Assembly (NCBI GenBank): GCA_032160705.1 | Contig: JAVHVE010000073.1 | Location: 248,001 to 312,000, forward strand | Source of the DNA: QHXM01 sp032160705 | GTDB lineage: Bacteria; Acidobacteriota; Blastocatellia; Pyrinomonadales; Pyrinomonadaceae | Reading direction: 5' to 3' | DNA: 64,000 nt | Shown here: piece after piece, positions 52,971-62,628 of the stretch | How the letters are laid out: every line of letters starts with the position of its first letter | Position numbering within the stretch: position 1 is the stretch's first letter | The notes under the pieces: model-generated | The model's database searches: none | What the model was told of the DNA's origin: nothing | Seen by the model: only the letters and a program-made list of their open reading frames with translations | Made by a program: the position numbers and the translations under genes

Positions 52971-52974
<4 letters not shown>
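51538..52974 (+). CDS. Sigma-54-dependent response regulator (NtrC type)
   Basis: A 478-residue transcription activator. Receiver domain (1-120) with ILIVDDERAAGEG-like start and phospho-Asp in VVITDVLMPRMDGF; AAA+ domain (about 145-385) with Walker A GESGTGKE, the sigma-54 contact loop GAFTGAASRRQGCFEL, and DGGTLLLDEIAEM; C-terminal Fis-type helix-turn-helix (NKTRAAELLGISLKTLHNKI). It should drive sigma-54 promoters after phosphorylation by the overlapping kinase gene. Regulated genes cannot be told from the window. Confidence 0.95.
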
Positions 52975-54785
<1,811 letters not shown>

Positions 54786-54803
<18 letters not shown>

Positions 54804-54860
54804 CCGGTGACAAGATAAGTTCTTGTTTTTACCAGTCACCGGTCACTTGTCACCTGTCAC
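54786..54860. repeat. Palindromic GTGACAG/GTGACCG element
   Basis: Left arm GTGACAGGTGACAAGTGACC and GGTGACAAG (54786-54814), right arm ACCAGTCACCGGTCACTTGT and CACCTGTCAC (54831-54860). It ends 25 bases before the next ATG and carries the stop of the kinase gene. Confidence 0.93.
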
Positions 54861-54885
54861 TTTTTAATGTTATTCATCCCGGCGC

Positions 54886-55776
54886 ATGGCGGCTCTTCTT
54901 TTCTTCATTGATGGTCTGGGAATCGGGACGCGCGGGGCGCAGAATCCGCTCGACGGATTGGAGGATGCTGCGCCGCTCGCGGTTTTTCAGGATGAAGAGC
55001 CGGAGATGATTTTTGATGGCAGGCTCGTGAGAACCGATGCGTGTCTGGGAGTTGAAGGAAGACCGCAGAGTGCTTCGGGGCAGACGACAATCCTGACGGG
55101 CATCAACGCTCCCGCAACTCTCGGTTATCACAAGCAGGGGTTTCCCAATGAGGCTTTGCGTGAGATCATCAGCGAGCATTCCATCTTTCTTCAACTCAAA
55201 CGTGCCGGTGTTGCGCCTAACACTTTTGCTAACGCGTACAGACAGAAATTTTTTGAGACGCGCCCGCGCTGGGTCTCCGCAACGACCGTGGCGGTCGAAG
55301 CCGCCGGAATGCTTTTTCGTGATCTTGACGATTTACAGGCCGGACGCGCGGTCTTTCAGGACTATACCAACGAGATGCTGATTGAACGCGGCCTGTCCAT
55401 ATCGAGGCGCACGCCTGAAGAGGCGGCTGAGATTCTCGCTCGCATTGCGAGTGAACACCGATTCACGCTTTACGAGTATTTCATCACGGACAAGATGGGA
55501 CACGCGCAGGACATGGAAGCGGCGCGTCTCGTCCTCGCCAATCTCGCGCGGTTTGTGCGACATCTGCTTTCACGGCTTGATCTCAATCGCATCACCGTCT
55601 TGCTCACCAGCGATCATGGCAACATCGAAGATTTGTCGTCGCGCAATCACACGCTCAATCTCGTGCCGACGCTCATCTGGGGCGAGCATAGGGAAATCAT
55701 CTCGGCTCGGGTGCGCAGTCTGGCAGACATCACACCCGCAATCGTCGGAGTCCTCACTGAGAGAAAGTGGATATAA
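54886..55776 (+). CDS. Alkaline-phosphatase-superfamily metalloenzyme (phosphomutase-like)
   Basis: A 296-residue protein starting ALLFFIDGLGIGTRG, with the metal Asp, then the nucleophile region SASGQTTILTGINAP, and the second metal site TSDHGNIEDLSSRNHT. These are the motifs of the alkaline phosphatase / cofactor-independent phosphoglycerate mutase clan. It is shorter than iPGM and lacks its cap domain, so the reaction is unknown; hydrolase or phosphomutase activity is possible. It is followed three bases later by an MFS transporter gene, which suggests linked functions. Confidence 0.78.
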   Translation: MAALLFFIDGLGIGTRGAQNPLDGLEDAAPLAVFQDEEPEMIFDGRLVRTDACLGVEGRPQSASGQTTILTGINAPATLGYHKQGFPNEALREIISEHSIFLQLKRAGVAPNTFANAYRQKFFETRPRWVSATTVAVEAAGMLFRDLDDLQAGRAVFQDYTNEMLIERGLSISRRTPEEAAEILARIASEHRFTLYEYFITDKMGHAQDMEAARLVLANLARFVRHLLSRLDLNRITVLLTSDHGNIEDLSSRNHTLNLVPTLIWGEHREIISARVRSLADITPAIVGVLTERKWI

Positions 55777-55779
55777 CGG

Positions 55780-57204
55780 ATGAATGATTCCACCTCCGGC
55801 AAGAGCGTGTCTGTGGCTGGCCGAGCCGCGCGAAATGCCGCGCCGCGCACAGACATCAACGACAAGCGCGAGATTTTCGGCTGGACGATGTACGACTGGG
55901 CGAACTCAGCCTTTAGCACGACGGTCGGCACAACTCTCCTCGGGCCTTACCTGACGGATTTAGCTCAAAAGATTGTCGGAAAGAATAATGCGGTGCTGAG
56001 CCTGGGCCCATTCGGGTCTGTGACTGCTGAGTCCTTCTTCCCTTATTGCGTGGCGGTCTCTGTCTTCCTACAGGTTTTTCTGCTACCCGTGCTTGGCGCA
56101 ATCGCGGACTATTCGCATTTGAAGAAACGTTTGATGGTCGTCTTCTGCTACATCGGCGTGGTGATGACTTGCTTGCTGTTCTTCGTTTCAGGCAGCCTCT
56201 ACACCCTCGGCGGGCTTCTCTTTATCATCGCCAATCTTTGTTTTGGCGCGGCGCTGGTGCTGTATAACGCCTTTCTGCCGGAAATCACCACTGAAGACAG
56301 GCGCGACCAAGTTTCCAGTCGCGGGTTTGCGCTGGGCTATTTAGGCGGCGGCTTGCTGCTGGCCTTGAACCTCGCGCTGGTGGTCTGGGCGCAAAGTAAA
56401 CATGAGGCGGGCGCTGTCAACTGGGCGGTTCGCATCTCGCTGCTTTCAGCCGGACTCTGGTGGGGCGGGTTTGCGCTGATGTCTTTCGCGCGACTAAAGA
56501 CGCGCGGCGCGGCCAAGCGGCTGCCAAAGGGCAAAACCTATCTGAGCATCGGCTTTTCAGAAACCATCAAGACTTTCCGCGAGCTTGGCAGGCTGCGACA
56601 AACGCTCAGGTATCTACTGGCTTATCTGCTTTTCAACGACGGCATCCAGACAATCATCGTGATGGCTGGAGTCTTTCTGGAGCAGGAGTTATTCAAAGCG
56701 CGCGGGTTGGAACCTGACCGCTCTTTCCTGCTCGGAATAATCCTGATGGTTCAATTCGCAGCTTTCGGCGGCGCGCTGCTGTTCGCGCGCATCGCTAAAG
56801 CTTTGGGAACGAAGAAAGCCATCCTGCTATCGTTGGTGCTCTGGTCAGCGATTGTCATTTACGCTTACGGCTTTCTTCAGACCGTCACGCAGGCTTGGGT
56901 GATGGGCGCGGCGATTGCCGTTGTGCTCGGCGGCTCGCAGGCGCTTTCGCGCTCACTCTTTTCACGCATGATCCCGAAGGGGCGCGAGGCATCCTTTTTT
57001 GGCATTTACGAAATCTCCGAACGCGGCACGTCATGGCTGGGGCCCCTCATCTTCGGCATCGTCGTCAGCACAACGAACTCTTACAGGCAGGCTATTCTTT
57101 CTTTGATTGTCTTCTTCGTCGCCGGGATGGTGCTGTTGTTTTTCACGGACACGGACAGAGCAGTTCACGAAGCGGGGAATGTTCTGCCGGAAGAAGTCGA
57201 ATAA
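55780..57204 (+). CDS. MFS transporter, UMF1/Atg22-like
   Basis: A 474-residue protein with 12 predicted helices. The N-terminal GWTMYDWANSAFSTTVGTTL and the helix 2-3 region VLGAIADYSHLKKR match the UMF1 (Atg22-like) branch of the major facilitator superfamily. NLCFGAALVLYNAFLPEI and LSRSLFSRMIPKGREASFFG are also typical of that branch, whose yeast member exports amino acids from the vacuole. The bacterial substrate is unknown. It directly follows the metalloenzyme gene. Confidence 0.85.
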   Translation: MNDSTSGKSVSVAGRAARNAAPRTDINDKREIFGWTMYDWANSAFSTTVGTTLLGPYLTDLAQKIVGKNNAVLSLGPFGSVTAESFFPYCVAVSVFLQVFLLPVLGAIADYSHLKKRLMVVFCYIGVVMTCLLFFVSGSLYTLGGLLFIIANLCFGAALVLYNAFLPEITTEDRRDQVSSRGFALGYLGGGLLLALNLALVVWAQSKHEAGAVNWAVRISLLSAGLWWGGFALMSFARLKTRGAAKRLPKGKTYLSIGFSETIKTFRELGRLRQTLRYLLAYLLFNDGIQTIIVMAGVFLEQELFKARGLEPDRSFLLGIILMVQFAAFGGALLFARIAKALGTKKAILLSLVLWSAIVIYAYGFLQTVTQAWVMGAAIAVVLGGSQALSRSLFSRMIPKGREASFFGIYEISERGTSWLGPLIFGIVVSTTNSYRQAILSLIVFFVAGMVLLFFTDTDRAVHEAGNVLPEEVE

Positions 57205-57221
57205 AATTGCGGAATGCGGAT

Positions 57222-57548
57222 TCAGCTTGCCGCTTTTCGTTTGCTTCCCTGTGCGGCGCTTTCGAGACAGGCGTGAGAGCAGTAAGAAGCGTTAGAGGAA
57301 CGGAGTTTCACCGCGCGAGATGAAGGAATCCACGTCGCACAAGCATCGCAGCGCACGAGTCTGTCGCCTGCACCGCCTCTGCTTGAAGAGGCGGCTGGTT
57401 CCTGCCTCATAGCACCACGCACATCGCGCGCGACTCCGAACATCTGCCTCGCCATCCTGATGAACGGGCGCAGACGGATGTACAAAAGTAGAAAGATAAC
57501 GGCCAGGACGCCGACGATGAGTAGAAGTTTCAAACCCTCTCCTGTCAA
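57222..57548 (-). CDS. Small membrane protein with C-terminal zinc-ribbon
   Basis: A 108-residue protein: one N-terminal membrane helix (LKLLLIVGVLAVIFLLLYI), a basic linker, and a C-terminal Cys-rich part (VRCDACATWIPSSRAVKLRS, then YCSHACLESA) with two CxxC-like pairs that could bind zinc. This layout resembles the PP0621-type family of unknown function. It converges on the MFS transporter gene and is 117 bases upstream of nothing on its own strand. No role can be inferred. Confidence 0.68.
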   Translation of the reverse strand: MTGEGLKLLLIVGVLAVIFLLLYIRLRPFIRMARQMFGVARDVRGAMRQEPAASSSRGGAGDRLVRCDACATWIPSSRAVKLRSSNASYCSHACLESAAQGSKRKAAS

Positions 57549-57591
57549 GCTTACTGCTTTTTGGGTGAGTGTAACAAATTGAATTATAAAA

Positions 57592-57631
57592 GGCGACGCG
57601 CGTCCCTCAAAAGTGAGAGACGCGCGTCGCC
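57592..57631 (-). terminator. Intrinsic terminator of the ribbon-helix-helix gene
   Basis: Stem GGCGACGCGCG/CGCGCGTCGCC of 11 bp, extended inward by GTCCCTC/GAGAGAC with one mismatch. On the minus strand it is followed by TTTTATAATT. It lies 35 bases after the stop of the gene at 57666. Confidence 0.75.
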
Positions 57632-57665
57632 CGGTCTAAGGTCTTGATAAAATTTCTCGCGTCAG

Positions 57666-57941
57666 TTAATCATCGCCGGAGGTGCGATCAGAAGAAATAT
57701 AAGGCACGTCGCCATCACGACGGCGCGGCAAGGGGTCTGTGGTGCGACGGCGTGGGCCGGTGCTTTCTCCGCGCCGGTCAATGAAACCGGGCGGCAGCCG
57801 CTTGCCCTTAATTGCTTCCTCTAAAATGCGCGTGATCTCCTGCGAAAGCGTCCGGTGCTCTGCCCGTGCGCGCTGCTGCAAGGCCTCTTTGAGTTGATTG
57901 GGCACGTACGCGCCGATGAAAACCCCTTTCCGGTTTGCCAT
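57666..57941 (-). CDS. Ribbon-helix-helix DNA-binding protein
   Basis: A 91-residue protein. Residues 1-45 (VFIGAYVPNQLKEALQQRAR and TLSQEITRILEEAIKG) have the strand-helix-helix pattern of Arc/CopG-type repressors. The C-terminal half is basic and disordered (RRGESTGPRRRTTDPLPRRR). There is no adjacent toxin gene, so it is more likely a solitary regulator than an antitoxin. It has its own terminator. Confidence 0.78.
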   Translation of the reverse strand: MANRKGVFIGAYVPNQLKEALQQRARAEHRTLSQEITRILEEAIKGKRLPPGFIDRRGESTGPRRRTTDPLPRRRDGDVPYISSDRTSGDD

Positions 57942-58024
57942 CTCTTTTGTGCGCCTTTCCGTTCTGGATTTCGAGTGGGAAAACTTATCCGGTCACGTGA
58001 GTAAAGAAAATGGCCGTGCAAATT

Positions 58025-58511
58025 GAGAGCAGGTCTGTAAGCCGAATTCTGTTCTTCGGGAATTTCCCGAAGCGGCGATCATTCATCTAGCCCAACCGTC
58101 GCCGGTTGGATCGAGCGACCTACCCGGAGGTCGTAGCCTTTTGAAACCCCGAAAGGTCTCAAAGGGGCTTCGGGCGGGCAGCCCTTGTTGACGCCTCCCT
58201 ATTTGGTCTTGCACTGCGAGGAGTTTGCCTGGCCGCTCAGTGTTACCACCGAGCGCCGGTGCGCTCTTACCGCAACCGTTTCACCCATCACCCGCAATCG
58301 CGACACCCTAAAGCATCACGACCCGCTGGCTGGTCTATTCTCTGTTGCACTTGTCGTCACCAGGCTGGCGGCTTCCGAGCAGCCCGAAAGCCGCTCTTGC
58401 GTCCCCCTTAAAGCCCGATGCCCAGCCGTTAGCTGGCTCGCTGCCCTATAGTGTTCGGACTTTCCTCTCCCCCGCTCTTAAAGCGAAGCAGCGACCGCCC
58501 GACCTGCTCTC
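58025..58511 (-). ncRNA. rnpB: RNase P RNA, bacterial type A
   Basis: The minus strand carries the conserved RNase P core: GAGAGCAGGTC at the 5' end pairing with GACCTGCTCTC at the 3' end (helix P1), GAGGAAAGTCCGAACAC near 58470, the ACAGAGAATAGACCAGCC region, and GAATTCGGCTTACAGACC at the 3' end. Length of about 490 nt is normal for a type A RNA. Open frames that overlap it are not genes. An extended -10 promoter lies directly upstream. Confidence 0.95.
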
Positions 58512-58526
58512 TTGCAAGGCTTGAGG

Positions 58527-58535
58527 ATTATAGCA
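58527..58535 (-). promoter_or_regulatory. Extended -10 promoter of rnpB
   Basis: On the minus strand TGCTATAAT gives a perfect -10 with an upstream TGn. The predicted start near 58519 fits the mature 5' end of RNase P RNA. The -35 region is poor. Confidence 0.65.
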
Positions 58536-58587
58536 ATCATTGTTCAACACTTCCAGCACAAAAATTAACAATGTGCCTACACGACGG

Positions 58588-59292
58588 TCAGCCAAAATAC
58601 TTGATGCCGACGCGCAGGCTGTTAAGGGTCGAAGTGGAGAGGGAGCAGGCCAGCAGCATAGACATCAGGGCGTGAGATAGCGCCAGGGCTATCAAATTGG
58701 GAGCGCGCTGGTAGACGTAAGCCCAGAGGAGGCCGCCCAGGAAGGTGGCAAACGCCAGCCAGGGATTAGGTAGATGAAGAAGCGCAAAGACTAATGCAAC
58801 CAGAAGCAAGCTCTTCCAGCTTCGCCCGAACACAAGTTGCGCCCGGCGATTGACGAACCCCTGTAAGACGTATTGCTGCATCAATCCCCAGAGCGGCAGC
58901 CACAAAGCCCACTCCAGCATCTGTTGCCCGTCGAAGCGCAGGCTTCTCTTCATTAAACCAATAGCGACAATCAAGATTGCTGCGGCCAGCATCGGTAGAA
59001 TGAGCAGTCGTGCCGCCTGCCAGAAGTTGTCCAGTCGCCAGCCGATCTCGCGCGCCGTCTCATGGTGCGCCCGGTGCGAAAAGAACATCAGCGCAAAGGC
59101 CAGACTTAAGGGGAAGGCCGCGACGAGTTTACTGTTTCCGGCAAACGGTAAGACCATCCATTCGGCGATCAGAAACGACAAGACGACAGACGCGATTTCC
59201 CAGAGCGGAAGCGCCCCGTCGCTTTCCGCAAAGATAGTCTCGCGCGTCTCTTGCTCCATTTCCATCGTCATTTCTTTCGGGGATGCTTCCAT
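58588..59292 (-). CDS. CPBP/CAAX-protease-family membrane protein with altered active site
   Basis: A 234-residue membrane protein with about seven helices. The family's motif 2 (FALLHLPN) and motif 3 (LALSHALMSMLL) are kept, but motif 1, normally EExxxR, reads QQYVLQGFVNRRAQ, so the acidic residues thought to activate the water are missing. It may bind rather than cut, or use another residue. ATG 59292 is preferred; a GTG precedes it. It is followed on the same strand by rnpB. Confidence 0.78.
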   Translation of the reverse strand: MEASPKEMTMEMEQETRETIFAESDGALPLWEIASVVLSFLIAEWMVLPFAGNSKLVAAFPLSLAFALMFFSHRAHHETAREIGWRLDNFWQAARLLILPMLAAAILIVAIGLMKRSLRFDGQQMLEWALWLPLWGLMQQYVLQGFVNRRAQLVFGRSWKSLLLVALVFALLHLPNPWLAFATFLGGLLWAYVYQRAPNLIALALSHALMSMLLACSLSTSTLNSLRVGIKYFG

Positions 59293-59301
59293 CACCTAAG
59301 G

Positions 59302-59796
59302 CTACAACCCTTCCGGCGAATTGCTGGTAGTTTTTTCCTTCGCTTCGCTCGCGGAGACATTGAAGACCAGAGGCTTGCCGACGATCTGCAATGTGCGGCG
59401 CTGGCCTTCACCGCTCATGTGGACGGCGTAAACGCGCGCCTCGTGTTGACCTGCGGGCAGCGGCGGAGTGTCGAAGACGAAGCCGTGATGCTCATCTACG
59501 GCGCGTCCTGAAGCTTTTACGTCTGGACGTGAGAGATCAGCCGTGCGATTGCCCGCGAAGTGCCCATCAACGTAAAGCTGCACTTCGACGTGCGATTGCG
59601 GATCAGCCCGGTTAGTCACCCATCCAGCGACGTGGCGCGCGTCCGCCAGGTCGAGCGTCCCGTGAAAGAAAGGCGTAAACGCCGTCAGGTAAAAACCGAC
59701 CGCCAGCGCTCCGACAAAGAGCGCTTCGATGATCGATTTGGCAATCAGGAAATTCGTCAGGCGCGCTTTCACCCTGGGCGCGACCACCTTTTCCAT
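59302..59796 (-). CDS. Single-pass membrane protein with an Ig-like outer domain
   Basis: A 164-residue protein with one N-terminal membrane helix (SIIEALFVGALAVGFYLTAF) and an extracytoplasmic beta domain (GTLDLADARHVAGWVTNR, VEVQLYVDGHFAGNRTADLS, GFVFDTPPLPAGQHEARVYA) of Ig-like appearance, with a short acidic tail. It lies nine bases upstream of the CPBP gene, in the same direction, so they may be co-expressed. No function is known to me. Confidence 0.7.
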   Translation of the reverse strand: MEKVVAPRVKARLTNFLIAKSIIEALFVGALAVGFYLTAFTPFFHGTLDLADARHVAGWVTNRADPQSHVEVQLYVDGHFAGNRTADLSRPDVKASGRAVDEHHGFVFDTPPLPAGQHEARVYAVHMSGEGQRRTLQIVGKPLVFNVSASEAKEKTTSNSPEGL

Positions 59797-59811
59797 ACTC
59801 GCTTATCCTAT

Positions 59812-59849
59812 AAAAAGAAGGGGCGGCTCTTTAAAAAGCGCCGCCCCTT
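59812..59849 (-). terminator. Intrinsic terminator after the large secreted TPR/DUF11 gene
   Basis: Stem AAGGGGCGGC/GCCGCCCCTT with a loop of about 12 bases, followed on the minus strand by CTTTTTATAGG. It lies 36 bases after the stop at 59885. Confidence 0.78.
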
Positions 59850-59884
59850 AGTCTCACCATGCCAGTTCAATGTCGAATCACACT

Positions 59885-62380
59885 TTACTGGCCTGAATAG
59901 TTATTGCTGTTTGTGTCCTGATAAGAGAGCGTGTGTCGTGTCGTCAGCGTCGCATCCGCCGGCAGATTGGGACGCAGCCGAATAGCAACGCGCAGGACAG
60001 CCGTGTCACCCGGCGCAAGCTCTGCGACACGCCAGGTGAAGCGTTGCGTCTGCCCCGGAGCATCCTGCGGATTCAGTGACGGATCGGAATTGACGAATTC
60101 CAAAGCGTCGGGCAAGGTCTCGACAACCGAAAGATTCTTCGCCAGGCCGCTGCCTTCATTGACGAGCACGAGGCGATAAAAGATCGTATCGCCGGACGCG
60201 GCACTGTCTGTCATCTCCTCCGTGCGAACGCGCACGCGCGGCGTTGCGACCGTCAGCACTGTGTTGGCTTCAGACGCTTCACGCCCCGAAAGGAGTGAAC
60301 GCGCCACGACGTTGTAAGAGAACTGCTGGCGGTCGGGCGTGCTGGCTGGAATCTGCACACCCAGAAGCAAGGGGAACTGTCCGCCGCGCGGGTCAAGCTG
60401 CGCGGTTTGTCCCACGACGGGTTCGCTCGCCTGGTGCTGCCCGTCTCCGTTGGTGTCTGCGAAAATGGTCGCCTGCGGCGCGCCCGGCGCTGTCACACGC
60501 AGTTCATAAGAGTCTGCGGCGTTGCCCGGATTGCGGACGATGAAAGGAATGTAGATGGAGTCGCCCGGCGTGGTCGTCAACCCGACGGAGACGGCGTCAA
60601 TCCGCGCCTTCGGAACTTTCCCGACCGTCATGCTGGGGCTATCGAAGTTCGAGCCGAAAGGCAGAGATTGCGTCCGTAGAGCGCCGCGCCCGATTGTACT
60701 CGTATTTGCCAGAGCATCCGGCACAGCGCGAAGCTGAACAGAGATGTCGCGCGTACTGCGCGAGCCTAAATCGCCCAGACTCCAAACGGCGGTGCGCGAT
60801 GCTCGATCATAGGTGATCGGCTGCGGATTGGCACTGACCAGCTCGAAATTCGGATTCAAGACGAAATCTGCGCGAGTGCCGCGCGCAGACGAGCTGCCGG
60901 AGTTGCGGATGGCGATTGTCTGCGTGAAAGTCTCGCCCGGCATCACGGAAGTCTCAGAGACGTTGGAAGTCCCGGCCAGCGAAGCCGCAACGACGTTGAT
61001 TGAGCCGTCCGCAACTTTCATCATCTGGTAATCGGCCTGTGAAGCCGCGCGCACGTAAAATTTCAGCGATTGGCCGTCAGATGCCGTTTCCGGCACACGG
61101 AGGTTCAAAGTCACTTCAGCACTTGATCCGGGCGCAAGCTGCGGTGTCACGAGAACCGGGAGTTCAGCGCCTGCTCCGCTCTGAGCCAGATTGAAAGTCG
61201 GCTGGTACTCGGCTGGCAAATCCGTCTCAATGCGGAACTGATCCACTTTGTTCCCAGTGTTTCTGACAGTCAGCGGCAATTGAATGCTCTGCCCCGGCTG
61301 AGCGAATTCCGAATTGCTTCGGAGCGCCAGCACAAGGTTCGGTACCTGCTTGACCGTCAAGCTCAATCCCCCGCTTTGCGGAAGACCGCTTTCCACAGGC
61401 GTCGAAGTAACGGGAGGCGTTATCGCCGGAGTGATGTTGCGCGCCACAGTCTCTACCGGCGTCGGCGTCGGGGTTGCCCGAGGAGTCGGGCGAGGCGTGG
61501 GCGTAACCCTCGGCGTTGTTCGCGGAGGATTATTTACGGCTAACTCAGTCCCCGGTTGGGTGCGCGGCGGATTTCTGACCGCCGGATTCCTGAGCGTAAT
61601 GGACGAAGCTACGCTCTGCCCTGTAACGTCTTCCGGCTGCGCTGAAGATTGTTTTGAAACAAACCGCCGACGGCGACCCGTGCCGCGATTCGAGGCTGGC
61701 AGCGCAACATTACTCTGAGCTACTTGTGTCGGCGTTGCCGTGGACGGCGGATTGATTCGACGAGCAACTGGTCTCCCACCCCCAATGCCCGTGCTAGTTG
61801 AAGCCGCTTTGCTGGCAATCGTCTGTGATGGCTGCCTATCCGTCGGTGGCTTGATAGCCGTATTTCTCGCAACGCGCGCCGACGGTGCAGGAGTCGGAGT
61901 GGCGGCAGGCAGCCTTGTGGCAACGGTTCTGTTACCCGTTGAAGATGTCCTGCTATTGCTTGGCGGTGTCACAGGGCGCGAGGCAATCTCCGTCCGCGCT
62001 GTCTCCAGCTCGCCTTCGTAAATATCCGCAAACGGCGTGTCTTTGATGGTGCGCAGGCGCGTGCCCACCTGCTCGGCTTCCGTCAACTTGCCAAGCTGCA
62101 TGTAAGAGCGACCGAGCCAGAGTAGTGTCAGGTCGGCGATGATGCTGCGCGGATAAGTCTTGAGGAAATCCTGGAGCACGGTGACGGCCTGGTCATAGCG
62201 CCCCTGGTTATACAGATTCTGGCCTTTCGTGAACATGGCTTGCTCGGCATCGCTCGGAATATCTTCCTGCTGAGCTGCTGCGATGCGCGCATTTGCTGTC
62301 ATTATGAAAGCTGGCGAGAAGGGCGCGAGCACGAGAGCCGCCATGAGCGCCGCCGCGCCAATTTTGTTTCGCTTAATCAA
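59885..62380 (-). CDS. Large secreted protein with TPR region, low-complexity linker and DUF11-type repeats
   Basis: An 831-residue protein with a signal peptide to about residue 35 (ANARIAAAQQ). Residues 40-120 form a TPR-like region (AMFTKGQNLYNQGRYDQAVT, LTLLWLGRSYMQLGKLTEAE). Then comes a long P/T/S/R-rich linker (about 135-345). Residues 350-830 are beta repeats with NTGNKVDQFRIETDLPAEYQ, RNSGSSSARGTRADFVLNPN, RNPGNAADSYELRVTAPGAP and LVNEGSGLAKNLSVVETLPD, the DUF11/CARDB-like domains common in surface proteins of many bacteria. It probably acts at the cell surface. Upstream of an export gene in the same direction, with a repeat between. Confidence 0.82.
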   Translation of the reverse strand: MIKRNKIGAAALMAALVLAPFSPAFIMTANARIAAAQQEDIPSDAEQAMFTKGQNLYNQGRYDQAVTVLQDFLKTYPRSIIADLTLLWLGRSYMQLGKLTEAEQVGTRLRTIKDTPFADIYEGELETARTEIASRPVTPPSNSRTSSTGNRTVATRLPAATPTPAPSARVARNTAIKPPTDRQPSQTIASKAASTSTGIGGGRPVARRINPPSTATPTQVAQSNVALPASNRGTGRRRRFVSKQSSAQPEDVTGQSVASSITLRNPAVRNPPRTQPGTELAVNNPPRTTPRVTPTPRPTPRATPTPTPVETVARNITPAITPPVTSTPVESGLPQSGGLSLTVKQVPNLVLALRSNSEFAQPGQSIQLPLTVRNTGNKVDQFRIETDLPAEYQPTFNLAQSGAGAELPVLVTPQLAPGSSAEVTLNLRVPETASDGQSLKFYVRAASQADYQMMKVADGSINVVAASLAGTSNVSETSVMPGETFTQTIAIRNSGSSSARGTRADFVLNPNFELVSANPQPITYDRASRTAVWSLGDLGSRSTRDISVQLRAVPDALANTSTIGRGALRTQSLPFGSNFDSPSMTVGKVPKARIDAVSVGLTTTPGDSIYIPFIVRNPGNAADSYELRVTAPGAPQATIFADTNGDGQHQASEPVVGQTAQLDPRGGQFPLLLGVQIPASTPDRQQFSYNVVARSLLSGREASEANTVLTVATPRVRVRTEEMTDSAASGDTIFYRLVLVNEGSGLAKNLSVVETLPDALEFVNSDPSLNPQDAPGQTQRFTWRVAELAPGDTAVLRVAIRLRPNLPADATLTTRHTLSYQDTNSNNYSGQ

Positions 62381-62513
62381 GATAGTAAACCTCCGGCAGG
62401 TAGGGGCAATTTATTCTGATGAGATGTTCATTAAAAACTGTCGGCAACCGCAAGGGCCATGGTCAGCCGAGCTGAAAGGCGTCGAACTATAACGCGCCGA
62501 ATAATACATTTTA

Positions 62514-62628
62514 GGAAGGTAAAAGTAAAAAGTTAAAAGGCAAAAGGTAGGACAGGCTGTCGCCTGAAATTTTGACCAGCAGTGGTCGCTTCACTTTTGC
62601 CTTTTTACTTTTACCTTTTGCCTTCTTT
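62514..62628. repeat. Palindromic AAAAGGT-family heptamer element
   Basis: Left arm GGAAGGTAAAAGTAAAAAGT and TAAAAGGCAAAAGG, right arm TTTTGCCTTTTTACTTTTAC and CTTTTGCC. The loop differs from the other elements of this family (no GGCGGA core). The remaining part of the 62381-62628 gap contains no gene or other signal I can recognise. Confidence 0.88.

Noticed and set aside
58185..58675. Two open frames of 74-88 codons on the plus strand
   Set aside because: They lie on the opposite strand of the RNase P RNA gene and of the end of the CPBP gene; no motif or ribosome-binding site supports them.
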